Source: JAWHQP01 sp032586195
GTDB taxonomy: Bacteria; Pseudomonadota; Gammaproteobacteria; Enterobacterales; Pasteurellaceae
NCBI GenBank assembly: GCA_032586195.1
Contig: JAWHQP010000004.1
Coordinates: 223,512-287,511 of the forward strand
Length of the DNA stretch: 64,000 nucleotides
Direction of reading: 5' to 3'
Shown: piece by piece, positions 27,051 to 36,186 of the stretch
Position numbering within the stretch: position 1 is the first letter of the stretch
How the letters are laid out: every line of letters starts with the position of its first letter
The notes under the pieces: model-generated
What the model was told of the DNA's origin: nothing
The model's input: the letters and a program-made list of their open reading frames with translations, nothing else
Database searches by the model: none
Translations under genes and position numbers: made by a program

Positions 27051-27593
27051 ATGAAAAAACTGTTAATTCTGCCGTTGATTGCCATGCTGAGTGCTTGTGT
27101 TACGACACCAAAAGGGCTGGAAAAAAATGAATTCACGATTCAGAGTATGAAACAGATTGAAGCGGAGGATTACGCCTGCAAATGTAAGCAAATTCGCCTC
27201 GGCGGCAAGGTGATTGCGGCAACAGCTCTGAAAACACAAACCAGAGTTGAGGTCATGAGCCTGCCTGTGGCGAGTTATTCGGCGAAACCTCTAATGGAGG
27301 CTGATTCGGACGGTCGTTTTGTTGCCTATCTTAATGGTTTTGTCGATCCGGCGGATTTGAAAAACCAATATATTACCGTATCGGGCACGCTGAAAGGTAA
27401 GGAAAAAGGCAGCATTGATCAGGCTGAATACGATTATCCTGTGATTCAAGTCAAAGCTTATAAACGTTGGCACTTAGCGGAAGCCTACCGTTATGATGAT
27501 TGGGATTACGGCTGGGGGCCATGGGGTGGTATGTGGGGACCATGGGGGTCTCGTTGGTATCACCGTCCCAGCGTCATATATTATTTATACTAA
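27051..27593 (+). CDS. Slp/YeaY-family outer membrane lipoprotein
   Basis: 180-aa lipoprotein of the starvation-inducible Slp family. Signal peptide and lipobox LSAC (Cys about residue 16). The start at 27051 follows GGAGGA; the frame extends upstream without a ribosome site. The body fits the Slp OB-like domain (VRLGGKVIAA region, YITVSGTLKGKEKG, YPVIQVKAYKRWH). The C-terminus is strikingly rich in Trp, Gly and Tyr (YDDWDYGWGPWGGMWGPWGS...), longer than I expect for Slp. Position between tsaB and fadD matches E. coli yeaY. Confidence 0.88.
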   Translation: MKKLLILPLIAMLSACVTTPKGLEKNEFTIQSMKQIEAEDYACKCKQIRLGGKVIAATALKTQTRVEVMSLPVASYSAKPLMEADSDGRFVAYLNGFVDPADLKNQYITVSGTLKGKEKGSIDQAEYDYPVIQVKAYKRWHLAEAYRYDDWDYGWGPWGGMWGPWGSRWYHRPSVIYYLY

Positions 27594-27625
27594 AACACAC
27601 TTAAAATAAAAACGTAAGGAAATTT

Positions 27626-29314
27626 ATGGAAAAACAATGGGTCAGAAATTATCCGGCGGATGCGCCAAGGGAAATTGATTCGTCAGAATATCAAAATCTG
27701 CTGGATATGTTTGATAAAGCAGTGCGTGAACATCCGGATCGCCCGGCTTATATTAATATGGGGCAGATACTGACGTTCCGTAAACTGGAAGAACGCAGCC
27801 GGGCTTTTGCCGCTTATTTACAAAATGAATTTAACTTGGTACGGAACGATCGCGTGGCGTTAATGATGCCCAATTTGCTGCAATATCCCATTGCTTTATT
27901 CGGCGTGCTGCGGGCGGGATTAATAGCGGTTAATGTTAATCCGCTCTATACACCGCGCGAGCTGGAACATCAGCTACAGGACTGTGGAGCGAAAGCCATT
28001 GTGATTGTTTCAAATTTTGCTTCGACGTTGGAAAAAATTGTGTTCAACACTGAGATCAAACACGTCATTCTGACACGCATGGGCGATCAGCTTTCCTTTG
28101 GTAAGCGTACACTGGTGAATTTTGTGGTGAAGTATGTAAAAAAACTGGTGCCGAAATATAAGCTGCCGCATGCCGTTACTTTTCGGGAAGTATTGAGCGT
28201 TGGCAAGCGACGCCAATATGTACGGCCCGAAATCTTCCGGGATGATATCGCCCTGTTGCAATACACCGGCGGCACTACCGGCATAGCCAAGGGCGCAATG
28301 TTATCACATGGCAATTTACTGACCAGTGTGTTTCAGGCCAAATGGGTTTCAGAGCCCTTTGTGGGCGATCGCCGTTATGAACGTAAAGCCGTACTGGCAC
28401 TGCCGCTCTATCATATTTTTGCTCTTAGCGTGAACTGTTTGTTGTTTATTGAGCTGGGTATTACGGCCGTATTGATTACCAATCCTCGTGATATTGACGG
28501 ATTTGTCAAAGAAATGAAAAAATATTCTTTTACCGCTATTACGGGGGTAAACACCTTATTTAATGCCTTACTGAATAATGCAAATTTTAAAGACGTGGAT
28601 TTTTCCCAATTAAAACTGACCGTAGGCGGCGGTATGGCAACTCAACAAGCGGTAGCGACCCGTTGGGAGAATCTAACCGGTTGCCATATTATTGAAGGCT
28701 ATGGCATGACAGAGTGTTCGCCATTGATTGCGGCTTCGACTATTCTGGTGGATAAACACGACGGTTCCATCGGCGTACCTGTACCGAATACGGATATAAA
28801 AATTATGAAGGATGATAACAGCGAGGCTCTGCTTGGAGAACCCGGTGAACTCTGGGTGAAGGGCGAACAAGTGATGAAGGGCTATTGGCAGCGTCCGGAG
28901 GCGACCGCCGAAGTCTTCCGTGACGGTTGGTTGGCGACGGGGGATATTGTCATCATGGATGAAAACTATATCTTGCGTATTGTAGATCGCAAAAAAGATA
29001 TGATTTTAGTGTCGGGTTTCAATGTGTATCCGAATGAAATCGAAGATGTCGCTATGCTTAATTATAAAGTGGCGGAAGTGGTTGCGATTGGCGTTCCGCA
29101 CGAAGTATCGGGAGAAACCATCAAAATTTTCGTAGTAAAACGTGATGAAAGCCTGACCCGCGAAGAACTGCGCGAACATTGCCGCCGATATCTCACCGGC
29201 TATAAAGTGCCGAAGGAAATAGAATTCCGTGACGAATTGCCTAAAACGAATGTAGGCAAGATCCTACGTCGTGTTTTACGTGATGAAGAATTAGCCAAAC
29301 GAGTCCAAAATTAA
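27626..29314 (+). CDS. fadD: Long-chain fatty acid-CoA ligase FadD
   Basis: ATP-dependent activation of long-chain fatty acids, at the inner face of the membrane. 562 aa, equal to E. coli FadD. AMP-binding P-loop YTGGTTGIAKGAM (about residues 213-225), second core motif YGMTECSP, and the FACS signature around DGWLATGD with IVDRKKDMI, then the C-terminal lysine PKTNVGKILRR. AAGGAAA precedes the ATG. Since most Pasteurellaceae lack full beta-oxidation, its use may be phospholipid acyl recycling; that is inference. Confidence 0.96.
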   Translation: MEKQWVRNYPADAPREIDSSEYQNLLDMFDKAVREHPDRPAYINMGQILTFRKLEERSRAFAAYLQNEFNLVRNDRVALMMPNLLQYPIALFGVLRAGLIAVNVNPLYTPRELEHQLQDCGAKAIVIVSNFASTLEKIVFNTEIKHVILTRMGDQLSFGKRTLVNFVVKYVKKLVPKYKLPHAVTFREVLSVGKRRQYVRPEIFRDDIALLQYTGGTTGIAKGAMLSHGNLLTSVFQAKWVSEPFVGDRRYERKAVLALPLYHIFALSVNCLLFIELGITAVLITNPRDIDGFVKEMKKYSFTAITGVNTLFNALLNNANFKDVDFSQLKLTVGGGMATQQAVATRWENLTGCHIIEGYGMTECSPLIAASTILVDKHDGSIGVPVPNTDIKIMKDDNSEALLGEPGELWVKGEQVMKGYWQRPEATAEVFRDGWLATGDIVIMDENYILRIVDRKKDMILVSGFNVYPNEIEDVAMLNYKVAEVVAIGVPHEVSGETIKIFVVKRDESLTREELREHCRRYLTGYKVPKEIEFRDELPKTNVGKILRRVLRDEELAKRVQN

Positions 29315-29315
29315 C

Positions 29316-30458
29316 ATGACAGCTGTTTTTAAAGAGATCAAAAATTCACCTTCTTTCCAACTTATTACCTCTGATCAAGCTTTGTCGGAAGCCTGCCGGC
29401 AAGCAAGAACGAAAAGTACCGTGGCATTGGATACGGAATTTATCCGTATCCGTAGCTATTACCCCAAACTAGGATTGATCCAGCTGTATGACGGGGAAGA
29501 GGTCAGCTTGATTGACCCGATGTCGATCACGGATTTTACCCCCTTTGTAGAACTATTGGCGGACCAGCGGGTGATGAAAGTATTGCATGCCTGTTCCGAA
29601 GATTTAGAAGTATTTCAACACAGCTTTAATCAATTACCCAACCCGTTGTCAGACACACAGATTATGGCGGATTTTCTCGGTTTTGGTAATTCCACCGGCT
29701 TTGCCGCCTTAATTCGACACTATTTTGGCTTGCAGTTGGACAAAGGCCTTTCCCGCACCGATTGGCTTAAACGTCCGTTATCAGACAAACAACTGCAATA
29801 TGCCGCCGCCGATGTATGGTACCTGCTGCCGTTGTATCAGCAAATGCAAACTGCCCTTGCACAAACCAGCTGGCAAAGTGCGGTGCTGTTTGACTGTGTT
29901 TTATTAGCCGAGAAACGTCTTGAAGTTAAAGCGGCAGACAAAGCCTATTTGAATATTCCGAATGCGTGGCGTTTGCAGCCGCGGGAGCTTATGCGATTGA
30001 AACTGCTTGCCGAATGGCGACAGGAAGAAGCGATAAAACGCGATCTTGCATTAAATTTTGTGGTGAAAGGCGAGAATTTATGGCTGGTGGCAAAAAATGC
30101 GCCGAAACATAATTCCGAGCTGCTCGCAATGGGCCTGAGCCCGCAGGAGGTGCGTATTCATGGAAAACGAATGCTGCATCTGGTGGAGCAGGCAAACAAA
30201 ATCGACGAACAGGATTTCCCGCCGATGATTAGCCGCTTAGCTGATGATCCCCGTTACAAAAAAACCTTAAAGGCGTTACAGCAAAAACTCAAAGAAATCA
30301 CTCCGTCCGATCTCAACAGCGACGTAATTTCCAGCAAACGCAGCTTAGAAAGCTTCATCAAATGGGTATGGCTCAAACAAAAAGACCCGACCCAATTACC
30401 CGATCTTATGCGGGATTGGCGGGAACCTTTTGGTAAAGCGCTATTGGATGTGATGTAA
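29316..30458 (+). CDS. rnd: Ribonuclease D
   Basis: 3'-5' exoribonuclease for tRNA maturation. 380 aa. DEDD catalytic residues are visible in DTEFIR (about residue 37), SEDLEVF, and YAAADVWYLLPLY (Exo III). An HRDC helicase/RNase D domain follows (RELMRLKLLAEWRQEEA...). It starts just one base past fadD, so it is in the same operon. An uptake signal lies within (29876-29886), and a uptake-signal hairpin follows the stop. Confidence 0.95.
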   Translation: MTAVFKEIKNSPSFQLITSDQALSEACRQARTKSTVALDTEFIRIRSYYPKLGLIQLYDGEEVSLIDPMSITDFTPFVELLADQRVMKVLHACSEDLEVFQHSFNQLPNPLSDTQIMADFLGFGNSTGFAALIRHYFGLQLDKGLSRTDWLKRPLSDKQLQYAAADVWYLLPLYQQMQTALAQTSWQSAVLFDCVLLAEKRLEVKAADKAYLNIPNAWRLQPRELMRLKLLAEWRQEEAIKRDLALNFVVKGENLWLVAKNAPKHNSELLAMGLSPQEVRIHGKRMLHLVEQANKIDEQDFPPMISRLADDPRYKKTLKALQQKLKEITPSDLNSDVISSKRSLESFIKWVWLKQKDPTQLPDLMRDWREPFGKALLDVM

Positions 30459-30462
30459 CATC

Positions 30463-30503
30463 AAAGTGCGGTGTTGAAAAAACGAGTTTTCATCACCGCA
30501 CTT
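30463..30503. terminator. Uptake-signal inverted pair after rnd
   Basis: AAAGTGCGGT (30463-30472) pairs with ACCGCACTT (30495-30503) with complementary flanks (GTTGAAAA/TTTTCAT). It lies between the convergent rnd and the minus-strand lipoprotein gene and can terminate both. Confidence 0.8.
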
Positions 30504-30509
30504 GAATTT

Positions 30510-30929
30510 CTATTTCACGATATCGCCTTTAAGAGCGACACCACCGATAATATGTCCTGCATGACACTCGAAATTGGTTGGGCTGGCGTAAGTTTTTTTC
30601 TTGTAGTAGCTGACAATATTTCCCACTTTGGTTGCGCCTTCCGATTTTGCTCTTTCTTGTAGCTGTTTAACGGCAGAGAGAAAAGCCCAATTACAGCCTT
30701 TTTGATCTGACTTATTAGCAAAATTAGTTTTTTTATTCGTAACGGCATCAGCGATAATTACTTTACCCGGAGCAGGTTGTGCGAAATAGAGTTGAATATT
30801 GGGATCTACGATAGTTTTGGCCTCTGCTGAATTAAGTACAGATTCGATAGAATAATAGTGTGTCGTATTACGAGCAGAACAGGCTGCCAGAGTAATGGTG
30901 ACCAATGATATGAACAGAGTTTTTTTCAT
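30510..30929 (-). CDS. Small lipoprotein, function unknown
   Basis: 139 aa. Signal peptide with lipobox LAAC (Cys about residue 17). The C-terminal half has the pattern AVKQLQERAKSEGATKVGNI-SYYKKKTYASPTNFECHAGHIIGGVALKG, found in a widespread family of small secreted proteins often mislabelled 'excinuclease ABC subunit A'. Two cysteines (CNW and ECH) could form a disulfide. No function is known. It closes the conserved block before the polyene cluster and reads away from it. Confidence 0.8.
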   Translation of the reverse strand: MKKTLFISLVTITLAACSARNTTHYYSIESVLNSAEAKTIVDPNIQLYFAQPAPGKVIIADAVTNKKTNFANKSDQKGCNWAFLSAVKQLQERAKSEGATKVGNIVSYYKKKTYASPTNFECHAGHIIGGVALKGDIVK

Positions 30930-31143
30930 ATTTTTCCTTAAATTAGTTGATTAGATAAGCAAAATATAATGAGGCTTATTTAAAATAGCAATGAAATTAA
31001 TCAAAATGATGTACATTAAATTTAAAAATGTGAGATAGCTCAAAGAATTCAATACGAATATATTGAAAGTGAATTGTTATTTTGTTAGGATTCAGGGCAA
31101 ATCGGGAAATAATTAAATTATTAAAAAAAGTAGATAAATAGGT

Positions 31144-31878
31144 ATGCCGCGGTTTCCTACCAAATTTTCTTTTACTATAACGCAATGGAATGCAGTATCA
31201 TTCGCAATGACATCGTTTGATGACTGGTATTTATGGGCAAAAGGACAAGATATTAGTACTTTTGTCGCTGAACTTGACTTTTCTTTTTTGACTGCTATGC
31301 AGCGTCGTCGATTAAGTCCTTTCGCTCGTTTAGTTTTTGCGGCCGCGCATCCATTAAATGAGTTTCAGATTCCCATCGTATTTATGTCTCGAGACGGTGA
31401 ATTTACACGTAGTTTTGATTTACTCAATACCCTTGCCGCTTCAGAAATGCTTTCACCAACCAGTTTTGGTTTGTCTGTCCATAATTCAGTGATTGGACAA
31501 TGGTCTTTATTATATGGTAATAAACAAGAGATGACGGCTTTATCAAGTCGTGAAGATGGATTAGAAACGGCATTTTTAGAATCTTTTCTATTTCTGCAAG
31601 AGCATAAAAAAGTATTGGTGATTGTTGCGGAAGACCCCTTGCCTTTTCCTCAGCCGATTGCGATGGAGAACAAAGAACCGTTTGCTTATGCGGCAGCATT
31701 TTTAGTAGAGAAAGGCGATGATATACAGTTAAGTCTAGAGAAAAGTACTGTGAAAAATAACACTGTTTCAAATGTAGCAGGAAACTTAACTAATCTGAGA
31801 AATTTATTATTAGACAAAAAGGAATGGCAACATAATCTGAAATTTTCACAGCGTTGTTGGCAATGGAAGATCAAATAA
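31144..31878 (+). CDS. apeC: Ketoacyl synthase-like chain length factor (ApeC-type)
   Basis: 244 aa matching the 'beta-ketoacyl synthase, N-terminal-like' family. It covers only part of a thiolase fold (LSPFARLVFAAAHPL; MLSPTSFGLSVHNSVIGQWSLL) and has no active-site Cys of the KS type. In the E. coli aryl polyene system the equivalent ApeC pairs with the KS ApeO as a chain length factor. The ATG at 31144 was kept because homology (FTITQW) begins only a few residues in; the ribosome site is weak (AGG). First gene of the operon; I see no clear promoter in the AT-rich 214 bases upstream. Confidence 0.82.
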   Translation: MPRFPTKFSFTITQWNAVSFAMTSFDDWYLWAKGQDISTFVAELDFSFLTAMQRRRLSPFARLVFAAAHPLNEFQIPIVFMSRDGEFTRSFDLLNTLAASEMLSPTSFGLSVHNSVIGQWSLLYGNKQEMTALSSREDGLETAFLESFLFLQEHKKVLVIVAEDPLPFPQPIAMENKEPFAYAAAFLVEKGDDIQLSLEKSTVKNNTVSNVAGNLTNLRNLLLDKKEWQHNLKFSQRCWQWKIK

Positions 31879-32654
31879 TGCAGAAAAAAAATCCTATCTA
31901 TATAAAATTTAATCAATGCTGGAGAATTATTGCTAATGGCATTGGTTTCTTTGTATTCGGCTTTTTTGGTATATTTATGAAAATAATTCTATTACCGTTT
32001 ACCTTAAGAACAAAACTAACAGTAGCACAGCAACTACAGGCAAGGACTATTATATCAACAGCTTGGAAATATTATCTTAGGTTCTTACATCTAATGGGTG
32101 TTTTTGGCTACGAATTTAAACACACAGAAAAATTGGGACGTGCGGGTCAATTAATTATTGCGAATCATCCGTCTTTGTTGGATGTGGTATTTATGATTGC
32201 TTATGCAAAAAATGCAAATTGTGTAGTAAAAAATAGTTTGCTGCAAAATATTTTTATGAGTAGTCCAATTCGTTCTTGTGGATTTATTGCTAATGACGGC
32301 ACGCCGGATATGATAGAACATTGTGCCGAAGTATTAAGAAATGGAGAGTCATTGTTAATTTTTCCGGAAGGTACACGTACAGGAGAAGACGGTAAGATTC
32401 ATTTTCACCGAGGAGCTTGTGCGATTGCTTTGCGTGGTGCAAATGTTATTACACCGGTGATTATTAAAATGAATCCGCGGGGATTTCAAAGAAATCAAGC
32501 ATGGTATGCTGTTCCTGAATCTAAAATTCATTATGAATTTATTGTGGGTGAAGATATTAATCCGTTAGACTGGTTAACAGAAAAGCCGGCACCCATTGCA
32601 ACTCGTCAATTAAATCAATTTTTACAAACCTACTTTGAGGAACAACTAAAATGA
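31878..32654 (+). CDS. 1-acylglycerol-phosphate acyltransferase-like protein of the polyene cluster
   Basis: 258-aa PlsC-type lysophospholipid acyltransferase. N-terminal hydrophobic segment (about residues 15-40), then the catalytic NHPSLLD motif (H-x4-D) and the substrate motif FPEGTRTGEDG. Start taken at 31878 (TAATG overlap with the previous gene), since upstream in-frame ATGs lie inside that gene. Corresponds to ApeD by position. It likely acylates the glycerol-like or sugar moiety of the lipid anchor that carries the polyene; the true acceptor is unknown. Confidence 0.88.
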   Translation: MQKKNPIYIKFNQCWRIIANGIGFFVFGFFGIFMKIILLPFTLRTKLTVAQQLQARTIISTAWKYYLRFLHLMGVFGYEFKHTEKLGRAGQLIIANHPSLLDVVFMIAYAKNANCVVKNSLLQNIFMSSPIRSCGFIANDGTPDMIEHCAEVLRNGESLLIFPEGTRTGEDGKIHFHRGACAIALRGANVITPVIIKMNPRGFQRNQAWYAVPESKIHYEFIVGEDINPLDWLTEKPAPIATRQLNQFLQTYFEEQLK

Positions 32655-32911
32655 TTGAAAATTTAGAACATGAATTGAAGCAATTAATTATTGATACATT
32701 GAATTTGGAAGATATGAGTGCCGATGATATTGAAACAGAGGTTGCTTTATTTGGTGAAGAGCTTGGTTTGGATTCGGTAGATGCTCTGGAATTAGGTTTA
32801 GCGATTCAGAAAAAATATCAATTTCAACTGGATACCCAACACCAAGATTTAAAAGAAAATTTTTATAGTATTGCTACATTGGCAAAATATATTACGGCAC
32901 AACAAGCCTGA
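32651..32911 (+). CDS. apeE: Acyl carrier protein 1 of the polyene cluster
   Basis: 86 aa, acidic, helical. The phosphopantetheine attachment serine is Ser42 in LGLDSVDALEL. Starts with an ATGA overlap with the preceding acyltransferase. One of two ACPs that hold the growing chain; a dedicated 4'-phosphopantetheinyl transferase gene is not in the cluster, so the housekeeping or another enzyme must modify it. Confidence 0.92.
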   Translation: MIENLEHELKQLIIDTLNLEDMSADDIETEVALFGEELGLDSVDALELGLAIQKKYQFQLDTQHQDLKENFYSIATLAKYITAQQA

Positions 32912-32926
32912 TAAGGAAGTGAATTC

Positions 32927-33181
32927 ATGATAACAGAGCAAGAAATCTATGTAATATTACGTGATGCGTTAGAGAATTTATTTGAAATTGAACCTGAACG
33001 TATTAAACCAGAAGCAAATTTATATACAGATTTAGAACTTGACAGTATTGATGCTATTGACTTGATAGATTATATCAAAAAACAAACAGGGTATAAATTA
33101 ATGGCAGAGGATTTTCGTTCTGCACGAACTATTCAAGATGTTGTTAATGCAGTAGTAACTAAGTTTACTGTTGTTAGTTAA
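32927..33181 (+). CDS. apeF: Acyl carrier protein 2 of the polyene cluster
   Basis: 84 aa, with Ser40 in LELDSIDAIDL as the phosphopantetheine site. It begins 15 bases after the first ACP (ribosome site AAGGAAG). Tandem ACPs that differ in sequence are characteristic of aryl polyene clusters, one perhaps favoured for starter loading and the other for elongation. Confidence 0.92.
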   Translation: MITEQEIYVILRDALENLFEIEPERIKPEANLYTDLELDSIDAIDLIDYIKKQTGYKLMAEDFRSARTIQDVVNAVVTKFTVVS

Positions 33182-33208
33182 TACAATAAAGATTACTGAT
33201 TAAGTAAG

Positions 33209-33760
33209 ATGAAAAGTCTTTGGAAACTTATAATTAACAGTTTATTTTTGATTTTTAGCTTGGCTTATCCGTTTGCAGTTTATTTTGGGCAAAGTTTTTT
33301 TAGTTTTCGTAACTTGATGTCGATGATGCTGTTGCTTTGGTTGCTAAGAGGTTGGGTACTTAAAAAAAGTAATCAGAAAATAATAAATTATGTAGTTTGT
33401 ACATTCTTTATTATAGCGTTATTTGCTAATAATGAAAAAATGGCTTATTGGTATCCAGTAGTAATAAATGGGTTGTTCTTTTGTATATTCTGGATAAGTT
33501 TGTTTTCTAGACAAAATATTATTGAGAAAATAGCAAGAGTAAAACAGCCTGATTTACCGCCGAAAGGTGTTATTTATACAAGAAAAATAGTTAAACTATG
33601 GCTTGTTTTTTTTGTAGTTAATGCTTCAATAAGTATTTTGTTAATATATGTTGATTTAGATTTTTGGATTGTTTACACAGGTATTATTTCTTATTTGTTG
33701 ATGGGAATATTGCTAGCCGGAGAATGGTTATACCGTAAATTCAAACTAGGATATAAATAA
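33209..33760 (+). CDS. Polytopic membrane protein (COG4648-type) of the polyene cluster
   Basis: 183 aa with about five to six hydrophobic segments and no soluble domain; conserved charged loop KQPDLPPKGVIYTRKIVKLW. It matches the COG4648/ApeG membrane protein found at this place in aryl polyene clusters. Role unknown, perhaps anchoring the synthase or handing off the product at the inner membrane. Very AT-rich compared with the flanking chromosome. Confidence 0.8.
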   Translation: MKSLWKLIINSLFLIFSLAYPFAVYFGQSFFSFRNLMSMMLLLWLLRGWVLKKSNQKIINYVVCTFFIIALFANNEKMAYWYPVVINGLFFCIFWISLFSRQNIIEKIARVKQPDLPPKGVIYTRKIVKLWLVFFVVNASISILLIYVDLDFWIVYTGIISYLLMGILLAGEWLYRKFKLGYK

Positions 33761-33771
33761 TTAATAGTTTT

Positions 33772-35466
33772 ATGAATATTTTCTCTCCCTTTGATTTAAA
33801 CAAGTTTCGTTGTTTTTCACAACACCAAAAACTCATACAAAAAACACCGAACTTTGAAGCCGATACTTTGCGTTTGGCTTGTGCTTTGCCACCGAACTCA
33901 AAAATTATTTTGTGGTTTAAGCAAAGTCATTTTTTTATTCAGGCTCTTATTGCGGCATGGAAATCTAAATCTGAGGTTTTTATTTTATCAGATATATCGG
34001 ATACGAATAAATTATGGGCGGAGCAACAAGATTTTTGTTTAACGGACGATCCTAGTCTTGAACTTGCAATTCCTTGTTATCTCATCTCTGATCTCGACTG
34101 GCAGAAGGTACGTTTTATAGTTGATATGCAACAAGGTATTTCATTAACCTCGGTTTTATGGTTAAAAACTTCCGGCTCGACGGGTGCTCCTAAAATAATT
34201 CGGAAAACCTTATGGCAATTTAAATCTGAAGCGGAAATGTTAAAAAAACATTTTAATATTTCCGAACGGTATTTAATTTTAAATAGTGTTAGCCAGCAAC
34301 ATCTTTACGGATTAACTTTCTGTATTATGTTACCTCTTTTTTCTTATGCGGCAATCAGCAGTAATCAACTGCTTTTTCCAGAATTGGTTGCTGAATATGC
34401 CAAAGCATCAGATCAACCTATTATTTGGATAGCCAGCCCAATGCTGTTAAGACATTTCACCGAATCTTATCCTTGGTCAGTTTTTAAGCAAAAGATACAT
34501 TGTATTTTTTCTGCAGGGGGACCGTTGTCAGAAAAAACCTCTTTATTGTTCACGGATAATCAAATTGTAATCAATGAAATTTATGGCAGTACAGAAACGG
34601 GGGTTATTGCCACGAGACAAGGATTCGGAGATTGGGAAAAAGTTGAAACTGTAATATTTGAACGGCAACGAGATAAAATTTCGGTATGTTCACAGTGGTT
34701 ACCCAAGCCAGAGATTCTAAGTGATCTGCTTGAATTTACAGATGAAAATCATTTTGTTCTTAGAGGCAGAATGGATCGCATATTAAAGTTAGCAGATAAG
34801 CGTATTTCATTGCATCAGATAGAACAGCACTTAGAAGATTCTCCTTTAGTAGATGAATGTCATTGTTTTAAACATCCGGAAAAAACACGTTTAATTTCGT
34901 TGATTTGCCTTACGGATGAAGGTATTAAAGTGTTGCGGGAATATGGACGTAAGGCACTGACCGACAGATTAGCCGGATGGACGAAAGAAGCATTGGGAGC
35001 AGTAGCTACCCCTCGTTTCTGGCGTTTTGTTGCCCGTATTCCACGTAATAGCCAAGGTAAGATTGTAAAATCGGAAGCTCTGAAGTTATTTGAAGATAAA
35101 CCACGGCAACCTGAGTGGCAGGGAGATTTTACGGCTTTTGACTTAAACCAAAGTGAAACCCGTCATTTTACAGCGGTGATACCTGTTGATCTGTATTATT
35201 TTTCCGGGCATTTCCTGACCTTTCCGCTAGTGCCCGGTGTAGTGCAGTTGCAGTGGGCGGTGCAATTAGCTGTGCGGCTAGGTATAAGAAGTGCGGTGCT
35301 GAAAATTGAAAATTTGAAATATCAACAATTTACTCGTCCAAATGACAGAGTGAATCTGTCTCTAAGTTGGAATAGCCATAAACAAAAACTGAGCTTTGTG
35401 CTGACCAAGATTGAGCGAGAAGAAAACTTGGTTTGTGGTTCAGGGCGTATTGTATTTGGGGTTTGA
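33772..35466 (+). CDS. apeH: Acyl-ACP ligase fused to a hotdog dehydratase (ApeH-ApeI fusion)
   Basis: 564 aa in two parts. Residues 1 to about 450 are an AMP-forming acyl/aryl-ACP ligase: P-loop LKTSGSTGAPKII (about 132-144), core motif NEIYGSTETGV, and C-terminal hinge GRMDRILKLADKR with PRNSQGKIVK. It would load a 4-hydroxybenzoate-like starter on the ACP. Residues about 455-564 are a FabA/FabZ-like hotdog domain with catalytic His480 in FSGHF and the LVPGVVQLQW motif, matching ApeI, the dehydratase that pairs with ApeP. In E. coli, as I recall, these are separate genes. No in-frame start or ribosome site between them was seen, so a true fusion is the simplest reading. Confidence 0.85.
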   Translation: MNIFSPFDLNKFRCFSQHQKLIQKTPNFEADTLRLACALPPNSKIILWFKQSHFFIQALIAAWKSKSEVFILSDISDTNKLWAEQQDFCLTDDPSLELAIPCYLISDLDWQKVRFIVDMQQGISLTSVLWLKTSGSTGAPKIIRKTLWQFKSEAEMLKKHFNISERYLILNSVSQQHLYGLTFCIMLPLFSYAAISSNQLLFPELVAEYAKASDQPIIWIASPMLLRHFTESYPWSVFKQKIHCIFSAGGPLSEKTSLLFTDNQIVINEIYGSTETGVIATRQGFGDWEKVETVIFERQRDKISVCSQWLPKPEILSDLLEFTDENHFVLRGRMDRILKLADKRISLHQIEQHLEDSPLVDECHCFKHPEKTRLISLICLTDEGIKVLREYGRKALTDRLAGWTKEALGAVATPRFWRFVARIPRNSQGKIVKSEALKLFEDKPRQPEWQGDFTAFDLNQSETRHFTAVIPVDLYYFSGHFLTFPLVPGVVQLQWAVQLAVRLGIRSAVLKIENLKYQQFTRPNDRVNLSLSWNSHKQKLSFVLTKIEREENLVCGSGRIVFGV

Positions 35467-35469
35467 TAA

Positions 35470-36186
35470 ATGAATATTGTTGTCGTTATTCCTTACTATA
35501 ATCATCCGGCAACCATTGCAGACGTTGTACATCGTGTGCTTAATCAAGGATTGGATTGCTTAATTATTGATGACGGTTCTGATGAAGTTGCCAAATTAGC
35601 ATTGGAACCGTTAAAGCAAATTGAACAGGTTAAGGTTTACCATCGAATTCAAAATGGCGGCAAAGGCGCTGCCGTTAAAACAGGTTTTCAGCAGGCATTA
35701 GCTTTAGGCTATAGCCATGTGTTGCAGGTGGATGCCGATGCTCAACATCAATTAGAGGATTGTAGCAAGTTTGTTGAATACGCCAAGCGATATCCTTTGG
35801 ATTTGATCTGTGGACAGCCTATTTATGCTGAAGATGCCCCTAAAGCCCGTTTATACGGACGTAAAATTACCAATTTCTGGATTGCAATAAATACACTATC
35901 TTTATCTATCCCCGACGGAATGTGTGGTTTTCGTTTATATCCTTTGTCTGCCTTGCAAAAATTGAAATTAAATCAGGTTGGCGATTTTATGGATTTTGAT
36001 GTGGAAATTTTAGTGCGGTTGTATTGGCAAAAGATTCGCTTTCATTGGATTGCGACTCCGATCAAATATCAACCGGAAGGTGTTTCTCACTTTCGTGGTT
36101 GGAAGGATAACCTGTTGATTAGCAAAATGCACGCTCGGTTGTTTTTTACCATGTTAGCGTATCAAATCAAGAGGTTTTTTGTATGA
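35470..36186 (+). CDS. Family 2 glycosyltransferase of the polyene cluster
   Basis: 238 aa, DPM1-like GT-A fold. N-terminal VVIPYYNHPATIADVV, IIDDGSDE, and the metal-binding VDADAQH (DxD-like, residues about 88-94), then LICGQPIY and GMCGFRLYP. No C-terminal membrane domain. Equivalent to ApeJ by position. It likely adds the hexose or similar unit that links the polyene to its lipid; the donor sugar is unknown. Starts 3 bases after the ligase stop. Confidence 0.88.
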   Translation: MNIVVVIPYYNHPATIADVVHRVLNQGLDCLIIDDGSDEVAKLALEPLKQIEQVKVYHRIQNGGKGAAVKTGFQQALALGYSHVLQVDADAQHQLEDCSKFVEYAKRYPLDLICGQPIYAEDAPKARLYGRKITNFWIAINTLSLSIPDGMCGFRLYPLSALQKLKLNQVGDFMDFDVEILVRLYWQKIRFHWIATPIKYQPEGVSHFRGWKDNLLISKMHARLFFTMLAYQIKRFFV

